Shown: positions 21,089 through 30,498 of the stretch, one piece after another
How the letters are laid out: each line of letters opens with the position of its first letter
How positions within the stretch are numbered: the first letter of the stretch is position 1
NCBI GenBank assembly: GCA_019421345.1
Contig: JAHZFL010000001.1
Location: 213,252 to 277,251, forward strand
DNA: 64,000 bases
Origin: Roseburia sp.
GTDB lineage: Bacteria; Bacillota; Clostridia; Lachnospirales; Lachnospiraceae
Reading direction: 5' to 3'
Translations under genes and position numbers: made by a program
Notes under the pieces: generated by a model
Database searches by the model: none
The model's input: only the letters and a program-made list of their open reading frames with translations
Told to the model about the DNA's origin: nothing

Positions 21089-22426
21089 TTACATCCTTTC
21101 CGCCTTTTCTTCATAGACTACGCTGCCGTCCACCACAGTCGCGCGCACTTTTCCTGTCACCCTTCTTCCGTGAAACGGCGTATTTTTCCCCTTGCTCGCA
21201 AAGGTATTCTTATCAATGGTATATGTCTCATTTACATCAAGGATCACAATATCTGCCGCTTTCCCCGGTTCAATGTCCCCCTTGTCCAGCCCAAGAATCC
21301 GCGCCGGATTATAGCTCATTTTTTCCGCCATCTGCATCGGCGTCAGATAGCCCCCAAGCACAAGCTCCGTATATGTAAGACCTGCCGCCGTCTCAAGTCC
21401 GACAATTCCAAACGGCGCCTTCTTCATAGAGGTATTTTTCTCCTCAAAGGTATGCGGCGCATGATCCGTTGCGATAACATCCATGATATTATCACGCAGC
21501 CCCTCCTTAAGCGCCTGTACATCTTCTCTGCTCCGAAGCGGCGGATTCATCTTAAAATTCGTATCTGCGTCCGCTTCGATCGCCACCTTATTCTCCGCAT
21601 CCACCGTCGGCTCAATTTTACGAATATCATCAGAGGTCAAGATAAAATGGTGCGGACAAACCTCTGCCGTCACGGAAATCCCTTCCAGCTTTGCGCGCTC
21701 CACCATCGTCACCGAATTTTTTGTAGAGCAGTGACATAAATGAAGTTTGACTCCTGTATCGCGGCAGAGCATAATATCGCGCGCCACGATCACATCCTCC
21801 ACAGAGTTTGTGATTCCCTTTAGCCCAAGCTCTTTTGCATGCGCATCCTCATTCATTACGCCGCCGTTTGCCAGATCCCTATCCTCACAATGCGCCATCA
21901 CCACAAGAGAGCGCTCCGCCGCCTTAAGCATCGCCTTTCGGTAGAGCTCCGCGTTCATAACAGATTTGCCGTCCTCACTGATCGCATAAATTCCGGCATC
22001 CGCCATTCCGTCAATATCAGCCAGCTCCTCACCCTTTTGTCCCTTCGTGATCGCTCCCACCTGAAGCACATGAACAACGCCAACCGCCTTCGCCTTATTG
22101 TGCACATAATTGACCACATCCGCATGATCTGCTACCGGCTTTGTGTTTGGCATTGCAAGAATTGTCGTAAACCCGCCATGCGCCGCCGCACGGCAGCCTG
22201 TTTCGATCGTCTCCTTCTGCTCAAAGCCCGGATCGCGCAGATGTACATGCAGGTCAATAAATCCCGGCATCACAAGACAGCCGGACGCGTCAATCGTCCG
22301 GTCTGCCTGCCCTTCTATCCCCTGTTCCAATCTCGTTACTACTCCATCCTCTACCAGAACATCTAAAAGCTCGTCTGTATCGGTCGCCGGATTGATCACC
22401 CGACCTCCCTTGATCAATAATCTCAT
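21089..22426 (-). CDS. pyrC: Dihydroorotase
   Basis: A 445-residue class I dihydroorotase (cyclisation of carbamoyl-aspartate). The zinc motif DLHVHLRDPGFEQKETI is present, and further ligands are in VMAHCEDRDL, HLCHCSTKNS and IATDHAPHTFEEK. The ATG at 22426 has AAGGAGG seven bases upstream; the open frame extends 14 codons into the hflX end without support. It leads the pyrC-pyrK-pyrD run. Confidence 0.96.
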   Translation of the reverse strand: MRLLIKGGRVINPATDTDELLDVLVEDGVVTRLEQGIEGQADRTIDASGCLVMPGFIDLHVHLRDPGFEQKETIETGCRAAAHGGFTTILAMPNTKPVADHADVVNYVHNKAKAVGVVHVLQVGAITKGQKGEELADIDGMADAGIYAISEDGKSVMNAELYRKAMLKAAERSLVVMAHCEDRDLANGGVMNEDAHAKELGLKGITNSVEDVIVARDIMLCRDTGVKLHLCHCSTKNSVTMVERAKLEGISVTAEVCPHHFILTSDDIRKIEPTVDAENKVAIEADADTNFKMNPPLRSREDVQALKEGLRDNIMDVIATDHAPHTFEEKNTSMKKAPFGIVGLETAAGLTYTELVLGGYLTPMQMAEKMSYNPARILGLDKGDIEPGKAADIVILDVNETYTIDKNTFASKGKNTPFHGRRVTGKVRATVVDGSVVYEEKAERM

Positions 22427-22436
22427 GCCATCCTCC

Positions 22437-23681
22437 TTATAATTTTCCATAAAGCTCCATCGGCACATATGCCTTGATTACAATACCGTCCGCACCGTAT
22501 TCCTCGGCAAGCAGTTCCCCCTGTTTGCGGATCTGCTGAATAATTCCTGCATTATCATAAGAAATCGTACGTTCCACAAGCACTTTATCCTCTCGAAGCA
22601 AACCGGCAAGCAGCTCTTTTAGCTCCTCTAAGCCGCTGCCCTCTCTTGCAGAAATACAAAGCGTTCGATCCGCCCTGAAATCGCGCAGCGGCACATACTC
22701 CGTCAAGGCATCCTGCTTATTAAACAGCGTGATCACTGTCTTTTCCGAAATCTCCAACTGACGCAGCGTCTCGTATACAATGTGCATCTGCTTCTCATGC
22801 TGCGGATTCGAGGCGTCTACCACATGGAGAATATAATCTGCATACTTTGCTTCCTCCAATGTGCTCTTAAATGCCTCGATCAAATGATGCGGCAGCTTGC
22901 GGATAAATCCGACTGTATCTGTCAACAGAATTTCCTGATGCCCCGCAAGAGAGAGCACGCGCGTTGTCGGATCAAGCGTCGCAAACAGCTTGTCCTCCTC
23001 CAAAACTCCGGCATTTGTCAGGCGGTTTAAAAGTGTGGACTTTCCCGCGTTCGTGTATCCCACGATCGCCGCTACCGGAATCTGATTCCTCTGCCGCTTG
23101 GCTCTTGTCACCTCACGATGCTGCCTGACCTCCCTTAGTTCACGGTGTAACTGCGCAATTCTGTCTTTGATCAGACGCCTGTCCATCTCAAGCTTCTTCT
23201 CACCCGGTCCTCTTGTTCCGATTCCGCCTCCCAGACGCGACAGCGAGCGTCCAAGCCCGCTCAGCCTGCTCAGCCGATACTTTAACTGTGCCAGCTCCAC
23301 CTGAATCTTGCCCTCACTTGTTGTTGCACGCGCTGCAAAAATATCAAGAATCACAAGCGTTCGATCCATCACCTTCGTATCGAGCGCCTCCTCCAAATTT
23401 TTTATCTGCGCCGGAGAGAGCTCATCATCGCAGACAATTCCGGTTGCTTTCGTCTCGTCAAGCAGCCCTGCAAGCTCCTCCACCTTTCCCGTACCGATAT
23501 AAAGCGCCGGATGAATCGTCTCCCGTTTCTGGATCAAAACTCCGGCAACTGCTGCCCCCGCCGTTCCCACGAGCTCCGCAAGCTCCGCCACAGAATCCTC
23601 TGCATCATCGCCGTCCTGTTCGCTCACTCCAACGAGTATCACCCGCTCCTCGTTTTTTCCCATCTCAAATATTTCCGCCAT
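22437..23681 (-). CDS. hflX: Ribosome-associated GTPase HflX
   Basis: A 414-residue protein. N-terminal HflX domain (GTGKVEELAGLLDETKATGI, AQIKNLEEAL, VMDRTLVILDIFAARA), glycine-rich linker (LSGLGRSLSRLGGGIGTRGP), then the G domain with P loop GYTNAGKSTLLN, switch II DTVGFIRKLPHHLIEAFKST and NKQD. It splits stalled ribosomes under stress. It lies directly between a TPR lipoprotein gene and pyrC. Confidence 0.95.
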   Translation of the reverse strand: MAEIFEMGKNEERVILVGVSEQDGDDAEDSVAELAELVGTAGAAVAGVLIQKRETIHPALYIGTGKVEELAGLLDETKATGIVCDDELSPAQIKNLEEALDTKVMDRTLVILDIFAARATTSEGKIQVELAQLKYRLSRLSGLGRSLSRLGGGIGTRGPGEKKLEMDRRLIKDRIAQLHRELREVRQHREVTRAKRQRNQIPVAAIVGYTNAGKSTLLNRLTNAGVLEEDKLFATLDPTTRVLSLAGHQEILLTDTVGFIRKLPHHLIEAFKSTLEEAKYADYILHVVDASNPQHEKQMHIVYETLRQLEISEKTVITLFNKQDALTEYVPLRDFRADRTLCISAREGSGLEELKELLAGLLREDKVLVERTISYDNAGIIQQIRKQGELLAEEYGADGIVIKAYVPMELYGKL

Positions 23682-23703
23682 AACACTCCTTTTGAAACCC
23701 CTC

Positions 23704-24747
23704 TTACTGCTGCGGCGCTTCCTCCGTTACCGTCTGAACCTCCGCCTCTATATGCTCCTCCTGCGTCGTACCTCCCTGACGTGTTTTTAAGAAAACATAT
23801 TCTCTCTGCATTTCCACATCGCTTGGATAAAGTGCCGTATATTCCTGCACCGCCTGCCATGCACCGTTAAAATCTGCCGTATATTCCAGACAGATGATCT
23901 TATTTTGCATCAGCTCCCGCCGATTCGTGACCTTCTCCATGGTAAGCCCCTGATTGACATAGTCAAGCGCAGCCGTATAATTTAACTTTGCCATCTCAAG
24001 CTCTGCAAGCGCGTTCATCGTTTCAGAATCCGCCTTTCCTTCCTGCGCATACGCTTTATAATAATTCTCCGCAGACGCAGCGTCACCCTGTGCGTCGTAC
24101 ACCCTTGCCATAATCAGATTCGCTCTGCGGCTTCCCTTCTCAAGCGCAGCCGTAAGCTCCCCGATCGCATGCTCGTATTCTCCCAAAAGCAAATACAGCT
24201 CGCCGCGATAGGTCAGCTTTTCTGCGTTATCCCCCTTGATTTCCAAAGCCTTATTCAGATATTCTTTCCCTTCCTCAATTAAATTATAAGCGGCAAGGTT
24301 CTGATAGATATTGATGTAAAGCTCATAATTATTTGGATCACACGCCACTGCGGACGCAAAATCCGCAAATGCCTTCTCTCCCTCGTACCTCTGCAAATAC
24401 AGACAGCCGCGTGAATAATAAGCCACCGCATCCTTATCATCATAACCGATCAGCGCATCATAGGTTGCAAGAGCACCCTCTGCGTCTCCCGCGGCAAACT
24501 GTGCCGCCGCCTTATAATAGCAAATATCAAGCTCAACCTCTCCAATCGTTCCAAGCACACAGGAGAGAGCTGCGTCAAATGCCGCAACAGCTCCCTGATA
24601 ATCTGCGTTTTGCATCGCCTCAATTCCTGCCTGCCGGTATACAAGCTCCTGCTCCCGCCGTTCGCTTGTACACCCCGTCAGAAAGACCGCCATAAGGAAT
24701 GCAGCAGCCACACACCGTTTTACACCTGTTTTTCTCTTTTTCCTCAT
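23704..24747 (-). CDS. TPR-repeat lipoprotein
   Basis: 347 residues. The signal peptide ends in a lipobox, AAFLMAVFLTGC, so it is lipid-anchored outside the membrane. At least seven tetratricopeptide repeats follow (IEAMQNADYQGAVAAFDAAL, AVAYYSRGCLYLQRYEGEKA, LTYRGELYLLLGEYEHAIGE, ANLIMARVYDAQGDAASAEN, NALAELEMAKLNYTAALDYV), with an acidic C-terminus. TPR proteins are protein-protein scaffolds; the partner is unknown. I chose ATG 24747 with GGAG eight bases upstream. Confidence 0.85.
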   Translation of the reverse strand: MRKKRKTGVKRCVAAAFLMAVFLTGCTSERREQELVYRQAGIEAMQNADYQGAVAAFDAALSCVLGTIGEVELDICYYKAAAQFAAGDAEGALATYDALIGYDDKDAVAYYSRGCLYLQRYEGEKAFADFASAVACDPNNYELYINIYQNLAAYNLIEEGKEYLNKALEIKGDNAEKLTYRGELYLLLGEYEHAIGELTAALEKGSRRANLIMARVYDAQGDAASAENYYKAYAQEGKADSETMNALAELEMAKLNYTAALDYVNQGLTMEKVTNRRELMQNKIICLEYTADFNGAWQAVQEYTALYPSDVEMQREYVFLKTRQGGTTQEEHIEAEVQTVTEEAPQQ

Positions 24748-24793
24748 CCACATGCTCCATTCTGTTCCACCGGCTCATTTCTTTTATAATTTA

Positions 24794-25822
24794 TCAAGAG
24801 TATATACGAAATTTGTTTTTCTGACAAGGCGTCATCCCCTCTTTTATCACACGCACTGCATTCCCGTAAGCAATCTTCTCGATCGCATCCTCCGACAATC
24901 CGCTTTGATGAAGCCCTTCAAATAAAAGCTCCATTTCCGTGCAGTCTGCAATTTCAAACTTTCCGGTAATCCCGTCAAAATCTGTTCCGATCGCGGCGCA
25001 TGCAATTCCCCCTTTATCAATGAGGTGCCTCACATGTGCGCACATACGGCTGACCCGGCTGACCGGATCCCTCTGGTCAGCATTTAAAAACTGCGGCGCA
25101 AAATTTAAGCCTGCGACACCGCCGCATTCTCCAAGCTCACGAATCATCTCATCTGTCAGATTGCGCGTTGCGGGCGACAGCGCCCGACAGTTTGAATGAG
25201 ATGCCACAAACGGTTTTCCGGTGCGTCTTGCGATGTGTGCCACATCCCAAAATCCTCCGTCGGAAAGATGCGATACGTCCACAAGCATCCCAAGCTGCTG
25301 CATATATTCCACGGCATCCCTTCCAAATTCCGTCAGTCCGCAGCTCATTTCCTTTGGGTCATCCGAATGGCAGAACCCAAAACAATTCGGATCGTTCCAT
25401 GTGAGTGTCATTAGACGCACACCCATCTCATACACCTGTGTGATCCGCTCCATGCACCCCTGTATCAGAAACCCGTTTTCTATCGTAAGGAACGCAGACA
25501 GCTTTCCCTGCCGTTTATTCTCCAGCAATTCCTCATAACTTCCCGCGGGCGCAACCATCCCGCCGCACTCCTCCATTGTGCGGCAGTAGATGTTATACAT
25601 GCCCTCCAAAAGCTCCTCAGGCGCTGGCTGCTCTCCTCCCTCAAACCATCCGGCAGAGCTTTTCTGCGGAAGAAACATCGCAAAAAACTGTGCCATTGCC
25701 CCCGCCTCCCGCAGCCGGCAGACATCTGTCATCGTCTGGGAAAGCGTTTCGGCAGTGCCGCTTTTTCTCATCAATGCCTCCGCCAATGTATCACAATGCA
25801 AATCAATATAACAATACTTCAT
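24794..25822 (-). CDS. Renal-type membrane dipeptidase (M19 family)
   Basis: A 342-residue zinc dipeptidase. Seen: DLHCDTL with the His-x-Asp ligands, the bridging Glu region FLTIENGFLIQG, the metal histidines in LVDVSHLSDGGFWDVA and FVASHSNCRALSPATRNLTD, and GTDFDG near the end. No signal peptide, so cytosolic. The family hydrolyses dipeptides, including D-amino-acid ones, and some beta-lactams. It lies upstream of the TPR lipoprotein gene on the same strand. Confidence 0.92.
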   Translation of the reverse strand: MKYCYIDLHCDTLAEALMRKSGTAETLSQTMTDVCRLREAGAMAQFFAMFLPQKSSAGWFEGGEQPAPEELLEGMYNIYCRTMEECGGMVAPAGSYEELLENKRQGKLSAFLTIENGFLIQGCMERITQVYEMGVRLMTLTWNDPNCFGFCHSDDPKEMSCGLTEFGRDAVEYMQQLGMLVDVSHLSDGGFWDVAHIARRTGKPFVASHSNCRALSPATRNLTDEMIRELGECGGVAGLNFAPQFLNADQRDPVSRVSRMCAHVRHLIDKGGIACAAIGTDFDGITGKFEIADCTEMELLFEGLHQSGLSEDAIEKIAYGNAVRVIKEGMTPCQKNKFRIYS

Positions 25823-26030
25823 TTTTCATTCCGCTTTTCTAAGCTGTTGCTCTTACTTCTATGATATTCTCTGACTCCCAAAATTACAATGTTGCCGCCA
25901 AACCCTTCATCACATCGATCGTGAAGAAGAACTATGGCGGAAATGATTTATATTTTTCATGGAAAAAATGATCTGTGGGCAGAATCAGCAGAGTATCGCA
26001 CAGACAGATAATACGAAGAAATGGATGCAC

Positions 26031-26056
26031 GGAGCAGATTTGAACAAATCTGCTCC
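26031..26056. repeat. Perfect 12-bp inverted repeat after the zinc-ribbon gene
   Basis: GGAGCAGATTTG (26031-26042) and CAAATCTGCTCC (26045-26056) are separated by two bases. No T run follows on either strand, so a protein-binding palindrome or RNA hairpin is as likely as a terminator. Confidence 0.45.
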
Positions 26057-26079
26057 GGAAGGAAACCCGGATGATCCTG

Positions 26080-26277
26080 CTACCTCAGCTTCTCCACATC
26101 ATCCACATACATAGAAACCTCACCGCAGTCCGGGCAGATGGCAACCTTAGGCTTTCCGATTCTTCCTCCAAGCACCTTATCCTCGTCTTTTGACAGCACG
26201 ATCCCATAAATAGAAAATTCTGTCATGATCTGGCATCCCTCTTTCATTTCAGCGCCGCACCGGATACACGTTCTCAC
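26080..26277 (-). CDS. Small zinc-ribbon protein
   Basis: 65 residues with two Cys pairs, MRTCIRCGAEMKEG and VAICPDCGEVSMYVDD, about 45 residues apart. This is a four-Cys zinc ribbon as seen in small nucleic-acid-binding proteins. No enzymatic domain. It stands alone between the dipeptidase and the glycogen phosphorylase genes. Role unknown. Confidence 0.7.
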   Translation of the reverse strand: MRTCIRCGAEMKEGCQIMTEFSIYGIVLSKDEDKVLGGRIGKPKVAICPDCGEVSMYVDDVEKLR

Positions 26278-26517
26278 ATTGCTTCCCCCTCTCCCAAATT
26301 ATATGAAATAATGATAACATAACCCCTGGGTACTGTACATAAATTTTTTCTCAGATCATATACCCTCGTTTCTATTTTTTATGATAGTATTGTACCATTT
26401 TTAGACGGAATATCACAAGAAAAAGAACGGAATGATACTTATAATAAAGCCATACAATCACTGCATTTGGAAAATGACAAAAGCGCGGAACACAGATTCC
26501 GGGAAAGGAAGGAAAGC

Positions 26518-28770
26518 ATGAATTTAGAACAGGTGACTACGAAAAAATACGGAAGACCGGTTGCACAGTGTACGAACGAGGAGCTTTACTACTCCCTCCT
26601 TGCGATGACAAAGGACATGGCAAAGGAGCGGGAAAACAGCGCCGGTAAGAAGAAATTATATTACATTTCGGCGGAGTTTCTGATCGGAAAGCTTCTCTCC
26701 AACAATCTGATCAACCTGGGCATCTACGAGGAGGTGAAACAGCTTCTGGAAAAAAACGGCAAAAGTCTTGCAGAAATTGAGGAGACTGAGCCGGAGCCGT
26801 CTCTGGGAAACGGTGGGCTGGGGCGTCTGGCAGCCTGCTTTCTCGACTCGATCGCAAGTCTCGGCTTAAACGGAGACGGTATCGGATTAAACTATCATTA
26901 CGGACTGTTTCGTCAGGTATTTGAAAACCACCTGCAGCATGAAACTCCAAATCCGTGGGTGGAAAAGGAAAGCTGGCTGAAAAAAACGGACGTGACCTAT
27001 CCGATCTCATTTGGCGGGTTTACCCTGCAGTCGCGGCTTTATGATATTGACGTGATCGGCTATCATAACCGCACGACAAAGCTTCATTTATTTGATGTGG
27101 AAACAGTGGATGAAAGCCTTGTGAAGGAGGGCATTGACTTTGACAAGGAAAATATCACAAAGAACCTGACACTGTTTTTGTATCCAGATGATTCCGACGA
27201 GGCAGGGCAGATTCTACGCGTTTATCAGCAGTATTTTATGGTGAGCAATGCGGCAAGGCTCATTCTCGACGAGACGCTTGCAAGAGGCGGTGATTTGCAC
27301 AGGCTCTATGAATACGCAGTGATCCAGATCAACGACACGCATCCGAGCATGGTGATCCCGGAGCTGATCCGTCTTTTGATGGAGCGCGGCATTCTGATCG
27401 ACGAGGCGATTGCGATCGTTTCCAAGACCTGCGCTTACACAAACCACACCATTCTGGCGGAGGCGCTGGAAAAATGGCCGATGCATTTTCTGGAGAAGGC
27501 AGTGCCGCAGCTTGTTCCTGTCATCTATGAATTAAACAGCCGCGTAAAGCAGAAATATGCGGACAAATCTGTTGCGATCATTGACGATGAGAAGCGCGTG
27601 CATATGGCGCACATGGATATTCACTATGGCTTCAGCGTCAACGGCGTTGCCCATCTGCACACGGAGATTTTAAAAAATTCGGAGCTGAACAATTTTTATA
27701 AGATTTATCCTGAGAAATTCAATAATAAGACGAACGGTATCACCTTCCGCCGCTGGCTGCTGCACTGCAATCCTGAGCTGACAGAACTGATCCGGTCGCT
27801 GATCGGTCCGGGCTTTCAGGCGGATGCCGCAGAGCTTGAGAAGCTTGGCGCATATGTAGAGGATGAAACAGTCCTTCGGAGGCTTTTAGAGATCAAGGCA
27901 GCACGCAAGGCAGAGCTAAAGGATTATCTCGCAAGGACACAGGGCATCACACTCGATGAAAATTCTGTTTTTGACATTCAGATCAAGCGTCTGCACGAGT
28001 ACAAGAGACAGCAGATGAATGCGCTTTATGTGATCCACAAGTATTTTGAGATCAAGGCGGGCAGGAAGCCGACGCGCCCGATTACGGTGATCTTTGGGGC
28101 AAAGGCAGCGCCGGCTTATATCATCGCGAAAGATATTATTCATCTGATCCTCTGTCTGCAGGAATTTATTGCAAATGATCCTGAGGTTTCACCATACTTA
28201 AAGGTCGTTATGGTGGAAAATTACAACGTAACACTGGCGGAAAAGCTGATTCCTGCGGCAGACATCCATGAGCAGATCTCCCTTGCGTCAAAGGAGGCGT
28301 CCGGCACCTCCAACATGAAGTTTATGTTAAACGGGGCGGTTGCCATCGGAACGATGGACGGGGCAAATGTTGAAATGCATGAGTTTGTCGGTGATGAGAA
28401 TATCTATATTTTCGGCGAATCCTCCGAGGATGTCATCGCGCACTATACGAAGGCGGACTATGTGTCGAGGGACTACTACGAGAAGGATGCAAGCATCAGA
28501 CGTGCCGTGGACTTTATCGTGAGCGACGAGCTGCGGGCGATCGGCTGCAGGGAGAATCTTGAGCGTCTGTATCATGAGCTTTTGAACAAGGACTGGTTTA
28601 TGACATTGCCTGATTTTAAGGACTATGCAACGACAAAGGATCGCATTTACGCCGATTACGAGGACCGTATGGCGTGGGCAAAGAAAATGCTTGTCAACAT
28701 CAGCAAGACGGGCTTTTTCTCCTCCGACCGCACGATCGCACAATATAATGCGGACATCTGGCAGCTATAA
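26518..28770 (+). CDS. glgP: Glycogen/alpha-glucan phosphorylase
   Basis: A 750-residue PLP enzyme releasing glucose-1-phosphate from glycogen or maltodextrin. Seen: KKLYYISAEFLIGKLLSNNL, EPSLGNGGLGRLAACFLDSI, GDLHRLYEYAVIQINDTHPS, FDIQIKRLHEYKRQQMNALY and the PLP lysine Lys601 in EASGTSNMKFMLNG. It is shorter than the 800-840 residue norm, mostly at the N-terminus, where the regulatory region lies; this is common in clostridia. I chose ATG 26518 with GGAAAGGAAGGAAAGC upstream. It is one of the few rightward genes of this half. Confidence 0.96.
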   Translation: MNLEQVTTKKYGRPVAQCTNEELYYSLLAMTKDMAKERENSAGKKKLYYISAEFLIGKLLSNNLINLGIYEEVKQLLEKNGKSLAEIEETEPEPSLGNGGLGRLAACFLDSIASLGLNGDGIGLNYHYGLFRQVFENHLQHETPNPWVEKESWLKKTDVTYPISFGGFTLQSRLYDIDVIGYHNRTTKLHLFDVETVDESLVKEGIDFDKENITKNLTLFLYPDDSDEAGQILRVYQQYFMVSNAARLILDETLARGGDLHRLYEYAVIQINDTHPSMVIPELIRLLMERGILIDEAIAIVSKTCAYTNHTILAEALEKWPMHFLEKAVPQLVPVIYELNSRVKQKYADKSVAIIDDEKRVHMAHMDIHYGFSVNGVAHLHTEILKNSELNNFYKIYPEKFNNKTNGITFRRWLLHCNPELTELIRSLIGPGFQADAAELEKLGAYVEDETVLRRLLEIKAARKAELKDYLARTQGITLDENSVFDIQIKRLHEYKRQQMNALYVIHKYFEIKAGRKPTRPITVIFGAKAAPAYIIAKDIIHLILCLQEFIANDPEVSPYLKVVMVENYNVTLAEKLIPAADIHEQISLASKEASGTSNMKFMLNGAVAIGTMDGANVEMHEFVGDENIYIFGESSEDVIAHYTKADYVSRDYYEKDASIRRAVDFIVSDELRAIGCRENLERLYHELLNKDWFMTLPDFKDYATTKDRIYADYEDRMAWAKKMLVNISKTGFFSSDRTIAQYNADIWQL

Positions 28771-28820
28771 GCACAGACTGTGCCATACCGGATGCATCCG
28801 GCAGATTCGGCGTACAGACG

Positions 28821-28861
28821 AAAAAAGGTGAAAGCTTAAAAACGAAACTTTCACCCTTTTT
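28821..28861. terminator. Bidirectional terminator between convergent genes
   Basis: GGTGAAAG (28827-28834) pairs with CTTTCACC (28848-28855), with six A on the left and CTTTTTC on the right. It serves glgP and the small leftward gene at 28880-29062. Confidence 0.8.
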
Positions 28862-28879
28862 CGACTATTTTATTTTCTT

Positions 28880-29062
28880 CTAGCTCATTCCTGCCAAATC
28901 TGATACGATTCCGCGCATCTGTTCCTTGGACGTAACGCTTCTTGCCGCGTCCAGCACCTGCGTCTTTTCTTCCTCCGTCATGCCTGCAAAATTTTCCATC
29001 GCCTTTTGATTTAACGAAAGCTGAAACGCAAAGCCCATCGGCATATCCTTGTTGTTTTCCAT
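28880..29062 (-). CDS. Small conserved protein, 60 residues
   Basis: Starts MENNKDMPMGFAFQLSLNQK and ends EQMRGIVSDLAGM. It is acidic and helical, with AMENFAGMTEEEKTQVLDAA in the middle. GGAGG lies eight bases before the ATG at 29062. Short proteins of this type recur in Lachnospiraceae with no known role. It is isolated, with its own terminator. Confidence 0.65.
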   Translation of the reverse strand: MENNKDMPMGFAFQLSLNQKAMENFAGMTEEEKTQVLDAARSVTSKEQMRGIVSDLAGMS

Positions 29063-29139
29063 AAAAAATACCTCCGTATCATTTCTCTTTTTCAAAAGTA
29101 TGACACAATTTGTATTTTTTTATTCACCTCGCCAAAAAT

Positions 29140-29604
29140 TCAGACAACTCCGTACAATTTTAAAATCCAATAAATAATTCCGAGTATCCAACTGCTGAAA
29201 ATTCCATATAAAATAACAGGTCCCGCAATCGTAAAAATCTTACAGCCAATCCCAAATACCTGTCCTTCCTTCTGAAATTCGATCGCAGGCGCCGCTACGC
29301 CGTTTGCAAATCCCGTGATCGGCACAAGCGCTCCTGCACCGCCCCAGTTTGCAATACCCGGATAAATATTAAATCCTGTGAGAATCACAGACAAAAGTAT
29401 CAACAGCAGACTGCACCAGCTTCCCGCCGCTTTTTCATCCAGTCCATAGCTCATCGCCGTATTTAAAATAAATTGACCGATGCAGCAGATAACCCCTCCC
29501 GTCACAAACGCCTTCGCCATATTCCACCACAGGTTATGCGTCGGCGTAACCTCCTTGACGTACTGATTATATTTTTTTTGCAGACGCTGCTTTTCCTGAT
29601 CCAT
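29140..29604 (-). CDS. spoVAC: Stage V sporulation protein AC
   Basis: A 154-residue membrane protein with about four hydrophobic segments. It has the SpoVAC signatures NLWWNMAKAFVTGGVICCIG, ILTGFNIYPGIANWGGAGAL and VPITGFANGVAAPAIEFQKE. In spore formers the SpoVA channel loads and releases dipicolinic acid; SpoVAC behaves as a mechanosensitive pore. GGAGGAAAAATGT precedes the ATG. The usual spoVAD and spoVAE partners are not adjacent, so the locus is split. Confidence 0.93.
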   Translation of the reverse strand: MDQEKQRLQKKYNQYVKEVTPTHNLWWNMAKAFVTGGVICCIGQFILNTAMSYGLDEKAAGSWCSLLLILLSVILTGFNIYPGIANWGGAGALVPITGFANGVAAPAIEFQKEGQVFGIGCKIFTIAGPVILYGIFSSWILGIIYWILKLYGVV

Positions 29605-29658
29605 ACATTTTTCCTCCTTTTTCCTTATCTAAGGATAGTATGTACACCGCAAAAGCTT

Positions 29659-29994
29659 TTATACGCTTTCGGAAATGACAACAGACCAGAGCTGCTTTTC
29701 CTCCCTGCCGCAGATCAGCAGCTCCTTCATCTGCGCATCGTATTCTCCCGTCTGTCTGTAATCTAAAAGAAGCCCATACAGATAGGCTTCCTTCTCATCC
29801 TTTGGTACGCAGTCCGCCAGCCTCTCCGCCAGCAGACCTTTTAACTCGTCCGGCAGAATATCGTCTGCCACCTCAATTCCTCCAAGCCTTGCCGCAAGCC
29901 CTGCTGCATAATAAAATTCATAATTTCCCGTCAAAACCGATGCCTGCATATTACATTTTATGATAACGCTCTGACGCGCGATCGAAGTCACCAT
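29659..29994 (-). CDS. Small protein within the spoVA cluster (DUF3837-like)
   Basis: 111 residues, start MVTSIARQSVIIKCNMQASV, then LTGNYEFYYAAGLAARLGGI and a helical acidic C-terminal half ending KQLWSVVISE. The start was chosen at ATG 29994 because GGAGG is eight bases upstream; ATG 30000 lies too close. It sits between spoVAB and spoVAC on the same strand, which suggests sporulation-linked expression. The DUF name is a recollection of pattern, not a search result. Function unknown. Confidence 0.6.
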   Translation of the reverse strand: MVTSIARQSVIIKCNMQASVLTGNYEFYYAAGLAARLGGIEVADDILPDELKGLLAERLADCVPKDEKEAYLYGLLLDYRQTGEYDAQMKELLICGREEKQLWSVVISESV

Positions 29995-30060
29995 ACGCAT
30001 CTCCTCCTTTTTCTCTCCTCTATCATAAAATGTCAGACAGCAATCGTCAAGCATGGGCTT

Positions 30061-30498
30061 TTAGGACATACCCTGCAAAAAATAACCGCTGAAAAAGTAA
30101 AGAAAAGAACCGATACATTTTCCAAACGCCATTGCAAGCATCACGGCGGAAAGCCCCTCCTTAATATGCATTCTGCGGAATGTGATCGGAAACGTATCTA
30201 AGATTTCTGCAAGCGCAACGGCAATGCAGCCGACAAAAATTCCTGCCGAAAGTCCGTAAAGACACAAAAGCAGCGGACCAAGGGGAATGGAAATACCGGG
30301 AAAAACCGACAGAATCGTTCCCACGATCCCGCCGCAGATCACTGCATTCTCAAAATGCAGCGTCTCTGCCGCCCGGTTTGCCTTCCCGATCATACGCGGG
30401 ATCACTCCAACAACGATCAGAAACGCAAACGTACCGGCAGAGACTGCAACGCCCGCCGCAAGTCCGCAGAATCCCAAAAAAATATGCCTAATTAACAT
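30061..30498 (-). CDS. spoVAB: Stage V sporulation protein AB
   Basis: A 145-residue integral membrane protein with four to five helices. It contains FLIVVGVIPRMIGKANRAAE, FENAVICGGIVGTILSVFPG and FVGCIAVALAEILDTFPITFRR (split: FVGCIAVALAEI, LDTFPITFRR), the SpoVAB pattern. It overlaps the end of spoVAA by 11 bases, so the two are coupled. Needed with SpoVAA for dipicolinate movement in spores, in the families where it occurs. Confidence 0.88.
   Translation of the reverse strand: MLIRHIFLGFCGLAAGVAVSAGTFAFLIVVGVIPRMIGKANRAAETLHFENAVICGGIVGTILSVFPGISIPLGPLLLCLYGLSAGIFVGCIAVALAEILDTFPITFRRMHIKEGLSAVMLAMAFGKCIGSFLYFFSGYFLQGMS

Noticed and set aside
25934..26011. 25-residue ORF MAEMIYIFHGKNDLWAESAE after the dipeptidase gene
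   Set aside because: Weak ribosome site and no partner or motif; may be a remnant, but there is not enough to call it.
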